NCBI RefSeq assembly: GCF_005886105.2
Contig: NZ_PNCO02000001.1
Coordinates: forward strand, 798,501 to 862,500
Direction: 5' to 3'
DNA from: Pseudoalteromonas galatheae
Lineage (GTDB): Bacteria > Pseudomonadota > Gammaproteobacteria > Enterobacterales > Alteromonadaceae
DNA: 64,000 nucleotides
Shown: positions 1 to 8,100 of the stretch, one piece after another
How positions within the stretch are numbered: position 1 is the first letter of the stretch
Layout: the number at the start of each line of letters is the position of its first letter
The notes under the pieces: model-generated
Databases searched by the model: none
Told to the model about the DNA's origin: nothing
What the model saw: only the letters and a program-made list of their open reading frames with translations
Translations under genes and position numbers: made by a program

Positions 1-1370
1 GAGGATGCCTGTGCAATCAATTGAGTGGAATTACCCAAGGTAATTTGGCTGCCGCTAGTGGGGGCGAGTAAATCAACGGCAATCGGTTTATCAGTTACAT
101 TCACTGTAATTGTTTGCTCGCTTTGATTACTTTCGTTATCGACGGCAATGGCTTTTAAGCTCACTGGATTGAGGGCTATTGGTGTCCAGCTGTGATTAAG
201 CGTTCCTTGATTGGCTGTGGCGAGGAGTGTGCTGTCGGCATAGAGTGACAGCGTAGCAATGTTGCCGTCTGTATCTTGAGCACTGACAGAGATAGTGGTG
301 GGCGCATTGACCAAAACAGTACCATTATTGGATGGGCTTTCGAACGTTACGGTTGGCGCGATTGCGCAGATCCCTAAATCGCTCCATGCATCTGTCCAAT
401 ATTGGCCTGCACCTGGCTCGTATGCCCACAGCGCGTTTGAGCTACACCAACCAGCAATATCACAGCGATATTTATGATTATTATGAGCGACCAATTCACC
501 GGCCTGATAATTTTGTCCTGCGCTGTATGCTCTTAGGCCTTGGCAGCCTCCTCCTACTTTTGTTAACACACCGATGGCAAGGTTTGCCTCACTCATCAAG
601 CCTTGGTTGTCTATCGCTTTTACATTTAGTTGGTTTACGCCAACTTGTTCCGCTTGGAACTCAAACTGAAAAGGTGGGGTGGTTAGATCCGCGACAAGCT
701 GGTTGTTCAGGCTAATTTCCACTCCCGCAATAGTACCGTCGCTATCTTCGGCTGTGATGCTGATCCCTACCATATCCCCTTGATAGAACTGCTGGCCGTT
801 GGCTGGAGCTGCAATGGATACGTTCGGTGGTAAATTTTCCCCGCTCGATTTTACTGTGATCCGTGCTGATTGCGAACTTCCGGTTAGCCCTTGGGCATCA
901 GTGGCAATTGCGCTGATATTATATTCGCCAAGTACTGCGTTCCAAGTGGTTTGAAATGGCGCGGTATTGTCCGTTGCGATGACTTGCCCATTCACTAAGA
1001 ATTCGACATAAGCCAGATCACCATCGACATCATTGGCATTAGCTGAAAAAACAGCGTTGTCATTTTCGCCCAGCACAGCGCCATCATTTGGATTGGTGAG
1101 TACGACACTCGGGGCTTGACCTGAGCCCGTTGCGCAAGCTCCCAGTGACCGCCAGACATCATAAGGACCGGAGTGTCCTGCTGGATTGTCGTTTTGACTG
1201 TACCACTTAGCTTCATATGCTTGGTTTTGGGACTGTGTAACATCCCCTTGTCTGTAGACTTGTTGTTCAGACCAAGGGCTTAAATTACTACAGTCGTAGG
1301 CGTTTGTTTGGCTTGCGAGGATGAGAGCACCGCTCGTCCAAGCCAATCGTAAAATAGAGGTTGGTTTCAT
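1..1370 (-). CDS. Secreted chitin-binding multidomain protein, 5' part (cut by left edge)
   Basis: An open frame reads leftward from an ATG at 1370 to the window edge, giving 456 residues without a stop. Residues 1-24 look like a signal peptide ending in an NA cleavage site. Residues 26-79 resemble a CBM5/12 chitin-binding module (aromatic-rich, with AYEAKWYSQNDNPAG). Residues 276-334 form a second, different aromatic and cysteine-rich module (HKYRC, AWCSS-like, YEPGAGQYW). Around them lie immunoglobulin-like domains at about 87-173, 182-265, 339-425 and from 431 on, each with a DxDG-type loop. This layout is typical of secreted chitinases and other polysaccharide-degrading enzymes of marine bacteria. 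The catalytic domain, if any, lies outside the window, so the enzyme class is unknown. The start is supported by an AGGGA sequence just upstream. Confidence 0.8.
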   Translation of the reverse strand, partial: MKPTSILRLAWTSGALILASQTNAYDCSNLSPWSEQQVYRQGDVTQSQNQAYEAKWYSQNDNPAGHSGPYDVWRSLGACATGSGQAPSVVLTNPNDGAVLGENDNAVFSANANDVDGDLAYVEFLVNGQVIATDNTAPFQTTWNAVLGEYNISAIATDAQGLTGSSQSARITVKSSGENLPPNVSIAAPANGQQFYQGDMVGISITAEDSDGTIAGVEISLNNQLVADLTTPPFQFEFQAEQVGVNQLNVKAIDNQGLMSEANLAIGVLTKVGGGCQGLRAYSAGQNYQAGELVAHNNHKYRCDIAGWCSSNALWAYEPGAGQYWTDAWSDLGICAIAPTVTFESPSNNGTVLVNAPTTISVSAQDTDGNIATLSLYADSTLLATANQGTLNHSWTPIALNPVSLKAIAVDNESNQSEQTITVNVTDKPIAVDLLAPTSGSQITLGNSTQLIAQAS

Positions 1371-1567
1371 ACTGATCCCTTACATGTTGTTGTGTGTTTT
1401 ATGAACAAAACCAAATCAGCATATAGGTAAATAATTCGTTAATCAACACTCGAGTTATGAGTAAATCTCATCGCTGAAACTACGTGAGCATCGCAATTTT
1501 AATTCGCATATTTCAAATAATCGGCTAGGTTTAGAGGGAATTTAACGGACTTTATAGGATCCATATA

Positions 1568-2041
1568 ATGGCGACCTCTTCAATTCCTTGCGGTTATCAT
1601 TCACTCACGCCTTACCTCATTGTGGCTGGTGCAGCAAAAGCCATCGAGTTCTACCGAGCCGCTTTTGGTGCTAGCGTAAAGCTTCAGTTACCTATGCCAG
1701 ATGGAGGGGTGGCTCATGCGGAGCTGCTGATTGGTAACTCTTATGTAATGCTTTCAGATATGTGCCCTGATGCACACTTTAAAGATCCCAAAGAGCTTGG
1801 CGGCACGCCGGTTAGCTTGATGCTGTATGTTGACGATGTGGACACTGTGTTTGCGGGGGCAATTGAATTGGGGGCGCAACAAGTCACGCCCGTTTGTGAT
1901 CAGTTTTATGGTGATAGGGCGGGAACGCTACGAGATCCATTCGGTCATGTCTGGACGATTGGCACGCACAAAGAAGATCTCACAGAAGCTGAATTACTCG
2001 CGCGTATGGCTGATTTTATGGATAAGCAACAAGATGCCTAG
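1568..2041 (+). CDS. VOC-family (glyoxalase/PhnB-like) protein
   Basis: The 157-residue product has the vicinal-oxygen-chelate fold pattern: an opening TPYLIV strand, then an AIEFYRAAFGA helix, a MPDGGVAHAEL strand pair, and a second half with YVDDVD and a closing GTLRDPFGHVW motif. This is the usual length and layout of single-chain PhnB-like proteins that dimerise to bind a metal or small ligand. His9 (YHSLTPY) and the His in VAHAEL are possible metal ligands. The substrate cannot be read from sequence; members include dioxygenases, glyoxalases and resistance proteins. An AGGA lies about 8 bases upstream of the ATG. It stands alone, divergent from the chitin-binding gene. Confidence 0.8.
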   Translation: MATSSIPCGYHSLTPYLIVAGAAKAIEFYRAAFGASVKLQLPMPDGGVAHAELLIGNSYVMLSDMCPDAHFKDPKELGGTPVSLMLYVDDVDTVFAGAIELGAQQVTPVCDQFYGDRAGTLRDPFGHVWTIGTHKEDLTEAELLARMADFMDKQQDA

Positions 2042-2269
2042 TTGAGGTGATGGTATTTTAATTTATTGTTACTTGATTCTCGCTTTTTGTGGTTTGTAGT
2101 TATCGAGACAATTTGATAAAAGTCATATTTTACAATCTCTTATGTGATTTTGTTGTTGTGGGGTGATTTTAATTTTAGTTTTTTTGTTAATATTGTTGAA
2201 TTTTTTGTTTTTTCATGGCAGCTTATGGGTAGTGATGAATTTTGACCACTATGCTACTAGCTCAAGGAA
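2042..2269. other. AT-rich intergenic region
   Basis: This stretch between the VOC gene and the decayed precursor-peptide copy is strongly AT-rich with long T runs. I see no open frame with a ribosome binding site and no clear terminator hairpin. It could carry promoter elements for the peptide region, but none is clear enough to call. Confidence 0.5.
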
Positions 2270-2350
2270 ATGATGATGAAGTAAAAGCAAGCAAAATCGG
2301 CACTAAAGCACTTAGATAAAAGCCTAAGCTTACCTTTACAGAAACCTTGA
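2270..2350 (+). pseudogene. Decayed leader of a precursor peptide (paralogue of the gene at 2493)
   Basis: A good ribosome binding site (AAGGA) stands 5 bases before an ATG at 2270, but codon 5 is TAA. Reading on in the same frame gives KSALKHLDKSLSLP, which matches KTALKQLDKQQNLP in the leader of the intact precursor peptide at 2493-2654. A TGA at 2348-2350 ends the similarity before any core. The agreement in frame, spacing and ribosome binding site suggests a duplicated precursor gene that has decayed by a nonsense mutation and loss of its core. The match is by eye over about 14 residues, so it is likely but not certain. Confidence 0.6.
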
Positions 2351-2492
2351 CTAGTACGGATTATGGGCATTGCCGTTGCTAATTTTACTGTATTTTAGGT
2401 TAGTGTGGCGATACGGAGAACGCTATTCGCCAACCTTGCAACCTTGAACAATACAGCTTGTAAATTAATTAAAATAACTCAAGGATAAGAAA

Positions 2493-2654
2493 ATGAAATT
2501 AAAATTTAAAAAAACAGCTTTAAAACAACTAGATAAACAACAAAACTTGCCTCAAGAGCAAACACCAAACATTGCTGGTGGTGCAAACAGTCGCATTCCT
2601 TGTCGTCCACCTTTGACGGAAACTGGCAATCAATACTGGCAGTGTGACTGCTAA
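2493..2654 (+). CDS. Putative RiPP/bacteriocin-type precursor peptide, 53 residues
   Basis: The peptide has a lysine-rich amphipathic N-terminus (MKLKFKKTALKQLDK), then EQTPNIAGG ending at residue 30, then a 23-residue tail with Cys37, Cys51 and Cys53, three prolines and aromatic residues. A charged leader, a double glycine and a short Cys-rich core are the layout of leader peptides cleaved by peptidase-containing ABC exporters and of many ribosomally made natural products. An AAGGA sits 7 bases before the ATG and a strong terminator follows directly, so it is a compact, independently transcribed gene. No modification enzyme, peptidase or exporter gene is recognised in the window. The gene is clear; the natural-product role is inference. 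Confidence 0.7.
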   Translation: MKLKFKKTALKQLDKQQNLPQEQTPNIAGGANSRIPCRPPLTETGNQYWQCDC

Positions 2655-2678
2655 AGTTAGTGATAAATTAATATGAAC

Positions 2679-2710
2679 AAGCTCACCGTGAAGTGAGCTT
2701 TTTTATTTTT
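2679..2710 (+). terminator. Rho-independent terminator of the precursor peptide
   Basis: An 8-bp perfect stem (AAGCTCAC at 2679-2686 with GTGAGCTT at 2693-2700, 6-base loop) is followed by TTTTATTTTTT. It begins 25 bases after the peptide stop codon. Confidence 0.9.
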
Positions 2711-2725
2711 TCAAGGTCACAAATT

Positions 2726-3742
2726 TTATTTTATCTTCATATAATTTAGTGCTTTACGTATTTTGTAACGTCTCAATAAATTAAGCGGTTTACGCTTTAA
2801 TCCAGCCGCGATTACAGTCTCTGTCGCTGCGAGTATGCGCTCTGCGCTTTTACCATCGCGATAAGGGTGCACTTGCTGAATATACTGCTCAATTCGTTCA
2901 CTTTGTGCGTGGGACAGATTAAGTGCTTGTTCGACCGCTTCAGACAATTTGCTGGCGTCGGTAATATTGATTAATGCATCTTGAGGTTGGTGGTTATTAA
3001 AAGTGATAACCGGCTTACCAATTAGCAGTGATTCATCTACAGCGCTAGATGTATCAGAAATCACTACATCAGCTTGTTGAATGAGTGGAATGAGATTGTC
3101 ATTCCCGGCGATTTCAAAGTCGCTGATGGTTTCAAGTTCTATGTACATCTGTTGCCACTGCTGTTTCGTCTTAGGATGAAACTTAAGTTGGACTCTGTAT
3201 TTTCCTGACTCTGCTAGCTGTTTGATTTGCGCATGTAATGCTTCTAGCGACGTGAGATTTGGTGAAAAAGTGGGAGCATACAGTATGACTGGCTTTTCAT
3301 TCTCTTGCTTGGTGTAATCAAAGTACGGGTCGAGCTTTGGCCAACCAGTTTCAATCACCGAGAAATAGCCATGCTTTTGTGCTAGTTGCTTAAATGGCGC
3401 AGTTGTAATAGGGCCATGAGTACAATACAAATCGAAGAAACCGCGGATCCCAAAGTGACCTTTCTTTTTATATTCTAATCCGTGAAACACTTGTACTTTG
3501 GCACCTGGGAAAAAGTCAGGAACAACGTTTCCTGGTACAAACACAGCTCTGGGGTTAAACGCCTTGACGTCCTCTACGCTTAGTAACTCTACTTCGCCTG
3601 CTGCAAGTGAACTTGAATTTACATCTTTACCTTTTAAAAACCATTTCACCACGTCACCGTTAGCACGGATAGCGTTTTGGAGTGGTCTCAGAATAGCAAA
3701 GCTATATGGCTGCTCAATGTAGAAAAGATAATGTTTAGGCAT
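2726..3742 (-). CDS. CDP-glycerol glycerophosphotransferase-family protein
   Basis: The 338-residue product has the GT-B-like pattern of the TagB/TagF family: VFHGLEYKKKG, an ETGWPKLD motif, VILYAPTFSPN, a KFHPK basic motif, and ADVVISDTSSAVDE followed by GKPVITF. In that family these residues bind the CDP-activated donor and catalyse phosphodiester transfer in wall teichoic acid or capsular polymers. It has no signal peptide and should work at the cytoplasmic face of the inner membrane. It stands alone, convergent with the precursor peptide and about 0.1 kb downstream of the nitronate monooxygenase gene on the same strand. The acceptor is unknown; in Gram-negatives a surface glycan is the usual guess. 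Confidence 0.75.
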   Translation of the reverse strand: MPKHYLFYIEQPYSFAILRPLQNAIRANGDVVKWFLKGKDVNSSSLAAGEVELLSVEDVKAFNPRAVFVPGNVVPDFFPGAKVQVFHGLEYKKKGHFGIRGFFDLYCTHGPITTAPFKQLAQKHGYFSVIETGWPKLDPYFDYTKQENEKPVILYAPTFSPNLTSLEALHAQIKQLAESGKYRVQLKFHPKTKQQWQQMYIELETISDFEIAGNDNLIPLIQQADVVISDTSSAVDESLLIGKPVITFNNHQPQDALINITDASKLSEAVEQALNLSHAQSERIEQYIQQVHPYRDGKSAERILAATETVIAAGLKRKPLNLLRRYKIRKALNYMKIK

Positions 3743-3856
3743 TGAAAGTCACTTATAAAATCAGAATTTATGGTCAGCACTTGAGTGGCGCAACTAAGGC
3801 CAGAGCGATATTAAGCAAGATAATACCGCTTTTAGCGCGCCAATACCAAACATCCG

Positions 3857-4897
3857 TTAATCGGGGGTAATGTTGCTGATACGTAAATGCACTTCAGTGG
3901 CTTGAGCCATCATATTATCCATTAAGGTTTGTACTGACTCGATTTCTTGAATTAAGCCTTGAGATTGACCAATAAACTGTACGCCATGGTCTAAATCTCC
4001 GTGAATAGTGGCGGCTTCGAGCTTTTCGGTGGCGGCACCAAAGAGCGACAGCATCTTAATTTTATCGAATTGAGAAAGCAGTCCTAGTAGTAGCTTCCAT
4101 AAAGGCATGTCGACCATTTTAGCGGCCTTGAATGATTTTATGGTGGCCATGAAAAAGTTCATCGGGCGGCGCGTTGCCTTTTCAGCCATAGGAGTTTTCA
4201 TTACTCGAGCATAAAGACCATCGAAGTTTTTGGAATAAATCGTCTGTTCAACGTCTTTTTCTACTACGGTATCTTTGACATGTTGATGCAAAGGACTTTC
4301 TTTGGATGTTGCAAAGCGAGAACCCATCGCAACCCCCTCTGCGCCAAGTGCTAGCGCGGCGATAAGTCCTCTACCATCGGCAAATCCCCCTGCGGCAATC
4401 ACAGGTATATCAACAATATCGACAATGCTCGGCACCAAACACAGTGAAGTCACTTCACCGCCATGGGCTGCAGCCTCATGTCCAGTAACCAATAGTGCAT
4501 CGACACCAGATTTTTGTGCTGCTAAGGCATGCTTTTGCGTCACCACAGTCGCAATAACTTTCCCGCCGTAGGCTTTAGCCGCTTCTACCAGCCAGTCGCC
4601 TTTTCCTAAAGAAAAATTAATAACAGGCACTCGCTCTTCTAATGCGACTTTGGCATTTTCTTTGGCGCCAGGCATCATTAAGGTCACACCAATGCCAAAA
4701 GGTTTATCGGTGAGTTCACGAATTTTTCGTATTGCCTCACGTGTTTCGTTCTTACTGAGCGGACCTGTGGCTAAAATGCCTAAGCCACCAGCATTACTTA
4801 CTGCTGCAACAAGCTCAGGTACAGAAATCCAGCTCATGCCGGGGAGTATAATGGGTTTTTCGATGCCAAATAATTCGGTGATAGCAGTTTTCATCAT
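3857..4897 (-). CDS. Nitronate monooxygenase (2-nitropropane dioxygenase family)
   Basis: The protein is an FMN-dependent TIM barrel. GIEKPIILPGMSW opens the barrel, AGGLGILATG follows, and TGHEAAAHGGE carries the catalytic-region histidine typical of class I nitronate monooxygenases; AAGGFADGRG and GAEGVAMGSRF form the phosphate-binding end. It would oxidise alkyl nitronates such as propionate-3-nitronate. The frame is open to 5029, but the extra 44 residues are not family-like and would overlap an oppositely oriented small gene with a strong ribosome binding site. I therefore start at the ATG-ATG pair at 4897 (347 residues). The C-terminal ~110 residues are less family-like helical sequence. 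Confidence 0.85.
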   Translation of the reverse strand: MMKTAITELFGIEKPIILPGMSWISVPELVAAVSNAGGLGILATGPLSKNETREAIRKIRELTDKPFGIGVTLMMPGAKENAKVALEERVPVINFSLGKGDWLVEAAKAYGGKVIATVVTQKHALAAQKSGVDALLVTGHEAAAHGGEVTSLCLVPSIVDIVDIPVIAAGGFADGRGLIAALALGAEGVAMGSRFATSKESPLHQHVKDTVVEKDVEQTIYSKNFDGLYARVMKTPMAEKATRRPMNFFMATIKSFKAAKMVDMPLWKLLLGLLSQFDKIKMLSLFGAATEKLEAATIHGDLDHGVQFIGQSQGLIQEIESVQTLMDNMMAQATEVHLRISNITPD

Positions 4898-4994
4898 TGT
4901 TATTCTACTGGTCAGATGTGTGTATGAGCATAGCTGGAATTTTGCTTGAAGTGAACACTGGTTGTAAGATACCTGTTTAGAAAGAGGAGCTAAG

Positions 4995-5174
4995 ATGAAC
5001 GTAGTTATATTATTAGTGAGTTTAGTCATTGCATTGGTTGTCTTGATACCTTTATTGGAAAAGTATCAGCAGCGTTTAGGGCTAGATAAAATGCAAAAGT
5101 ATGCCAAATATGTACTGCCATTATTAATGGTCACGCTGATCATTAAACTCATCTACGTTTTGATGGTTGGGTAA
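4995..5174 (+). CDS. Small membrane protein, 59 residues
   Basis: A strong ribosome binding site (AGAGGAG) precedes the ATG by about 5 bases. The product has two hydrophobic segments (about residues 2-21 and 40-58) separated by a charged, helical middle (LEKYQQRLGLDKMQKYAKY). This suggests a double-spanning inner-membrane hairpin. I do not recognise a family. It is divergent from the nitronate monooxygenase and convergent with the capB-like gene, 11 bases away. Confidence 0.7.
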   Translation: MNVVILLVSLVIALVVLIPLLEKYQQRLGLDKMQKYAKYVLPLLMVTLIIKLIYVLMVG

Positions 5175-5185
5175 CGAGCGCCTAG

Positions 5186-8100
5186 CTATTTTTTGCGGCG
5201 CTTACCACTTTGTAATTTCAGCCATCCTGGTTTTTGCGAGCGATTTAATTCACTTAAAATGAGCGTTGCCTTTTCTATTGTGATCCTAAAATCGGCGATA
5301 TCTTTATACACTTGTACCGCGATCTTTTTCCTTTTTACCGCTGCGCCAGCATCTAAAAATGACTCGACCAGCTTGTTCAAAAACCGTGTTACCGGGGAGT
5401 GAGAAAAGGTACTATCTTTGCTTTCTAACCTTTGCTTCTGTTGCTCAAGCTTGCGCTTTATTTGCGTTAATTCAGCTTGACTGAATTCGCTTTGGGCATT
5501 GGGCAAAGTTGCAAACAATTCGAGCTTGTCAGCCAAGTATTGACACTCAATCGCACTGAGTTCCTCTTGCTGCAAGATTCTACTTAGGCCATTTCTAAAC
5601 TCAGTTTGTGTCACGCTGCGGCGGCTCAAACGCTCGCAATGCTGATTAAATAATTGCCACTTTTGCCACATGTATACATAGCCGAGTCCCGCGCCTTTGA
5701 TATTTTGCATCCCGACGATGATTTGATGTTCATTTGGCAGCGCTTGTTTAGCGATGATTTGATTTAACGGATCGGGCTTGATATCACTGTCATGCACTAA
5801 CGTGCATTTGAGTTTAGCAAGCTGCTCTGCGAGGGCCGCTGTTTGTGAAAGCTTAGTGTTCAGATCTTCAACTTCCAAAATCGAATGGGCAATTGTCCAC
5901 GCTTCAAAACGTTTTAGAATTAGCTGATGTGTTTCATCTTCACTGTTAAGTTGTGATTGTAGTGAGTCGATACTTGAAAACGCAGATTCAGGCAGCGTGT
6001 CTTTAGGGGTATTTAACGATGCAATCAGCGTCTCTTTCGATAGTAAAAGCCTAAAACGGCCAAGTAAGTCGCGCAGTGAGTCGTGGTCATTGTTGCTAAA
6101 AATACCGTGTAAGAGGTTTTCCAGTGCAGTGAGAAAGTACTTAAAAAAGCCATCAATATTGGTACCAATAACGACAACTACATCAAAATGCAGATCATTG
6201 GCCAGAATGTTCGCAAATACTTGTGAACGCGCAACACGATCGTTACGGTTGTTGATCAGTGCAACAATTTGCCCCTGCTTTCCCTGTTCAACGATGTTTA
6301 GACGTTTCCAGTTTTCAATCGTTGCCAAGCGTTCATTGGCAGACATGCTATTGATAAAACTTTGGCTAATTGTACCAATCTTTGCAGTTGCAAACTGTTG
6401 TAGCACCCCAACATCTGGAATAACTCTAGATGCCGTCTCTTTATAGACATAGTCCTTATTAATGCCAATGTATTGTGCCATCTTGCAGACCAAAGCGATA
6501 TTATCTGGGTGCTCGGCATAGGGATATTTCGCGAGGATGTCAGGTGTGATCTGATATCCATCTCCCCAATGAATTTGAATAAGTGAGGTGTTTTTTTGCT
6601 CCGCGGCCAAGTTGAGCACAGAGGCCATATTCTGCTCGGCGGTGAACACTTGGGTGTTGTAGCCTAAAAAAGCAGACATCTCTTTTGCCACATCTAAACC
6701 TGTTGGGCCCAAAATATCTTCATGGTCTGGGTAGGCATTGGTAATGGTGGCAAAATTATCTTTCATCCAGCGAACTAGAATTTTTACATATCTAGGAGTC
6801 AGGCCCATACATTCCCACAGGAAAACGTCCGCTTTTACTTGTTTTGCAAAATGTAAAACATCAGCTTGCTCCCAAATACTCGCTTTATCGAAGGGCCTAA
6901 AAAGTGGGATCTCATACTGTTCGCCAGAAATCTTTGAATAGATAAGCATCGCCTCACAGCCGGTGGTTTTACTCACAACTCTCAGGGCTAAACTGCTAAA
7001 TAACGCTGATTTTAGACGCTCGGTTCCTGACTTTCCTCGGGTTCCCCAGCCGCCAATGGAGACCGGAATGTGTTTGCGGTTTTGCTTTATTCTTTTACTG
7101 ATATAAATATGGCGAGTCCAAAAGTAACTGATAAATGCAAGCACAAAGAAAACCAGCTGCGAAATACTATTTTGATAAATAGCATCAACATATTCTTTAA
7201 AACTGCTCCAAATGGTGAGCAGCGCTGAAGTAGCGCCTGAGCGCGTATAAAGTCGCTGAATGTCTGTCGCGACAGGGAATGGTGCTTTTGCGATGTCACC
7301 ATAGGCACTAAAGTGCAACGAAAATCCAAGGGTGTTAAGTGTGTCTAAATACTTACCTTGCTCTAATTCGTTGCCTTTTCGTAGATGGTCAAGATCAGCA
7401 AACTGCCACGTTATAGTCCAGTAGGCTTTTAAGCGTCGCCATAAAGTTGGTGGCGGAATGACCGTTAAAATACCATCTGGCGTATAGGTTTTGGCATCTT
7501 CTTTACTATGGTCATTGGTAAGCACGCTTAGCAGAAAGTCGAGTAATGGCAAATGTGGTCTGCTGGTTTGCTCTGCGAGGTTAAAGAGTAACTCCCCAGG
7601 CACTGTTGTTTCGCTAATTTCTGCGGTAGTGCAGCTGGGGGCATGGATCAACACGCTGGGCTTTTTCGCTTTAGTGTGAGAATAGCTTTGACGCTTATCG
7701 GTACTTGGGTGTCTTATTTCGTGTAATACTCGCCATAACCTTCTTGCTTGACGGTAACCCTGTTGAATGCGCCAGCCTGTTTTCATTTTTGAGGCATTGA
7801 GGCTTTGACCACGCTGCGCAATATAAGAAAGTGAGCGGCCTAATTCATCTCGAGACCAATTTGCAAGTGCTTCACTTTGCTCTTTGGCTTCAAGAGATGC
7901 ATTGAGTTGCGCTATGATGGCTTGATGATAGAAGCTACTTAACTGTTCTCTGGCTCTGGTGATATAACGGCAAACCGCGATGTTTGTTTCTCTCGACAAA
8001 CAGTCATTTAAGGTATCAATAAAACGCCTAAAACAGAGATCAGTTTGATCTGACTCTAGCTGCATATTCAGCATAATACGCGCGCTTTGCTCAAGCGCTA

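Noticed and set aside
332..715. 127-residue plus-strand frame
   Set aside because: It is antisense to the chitin-binding gene, whose minus-strand frame is continuous and domain-rich.
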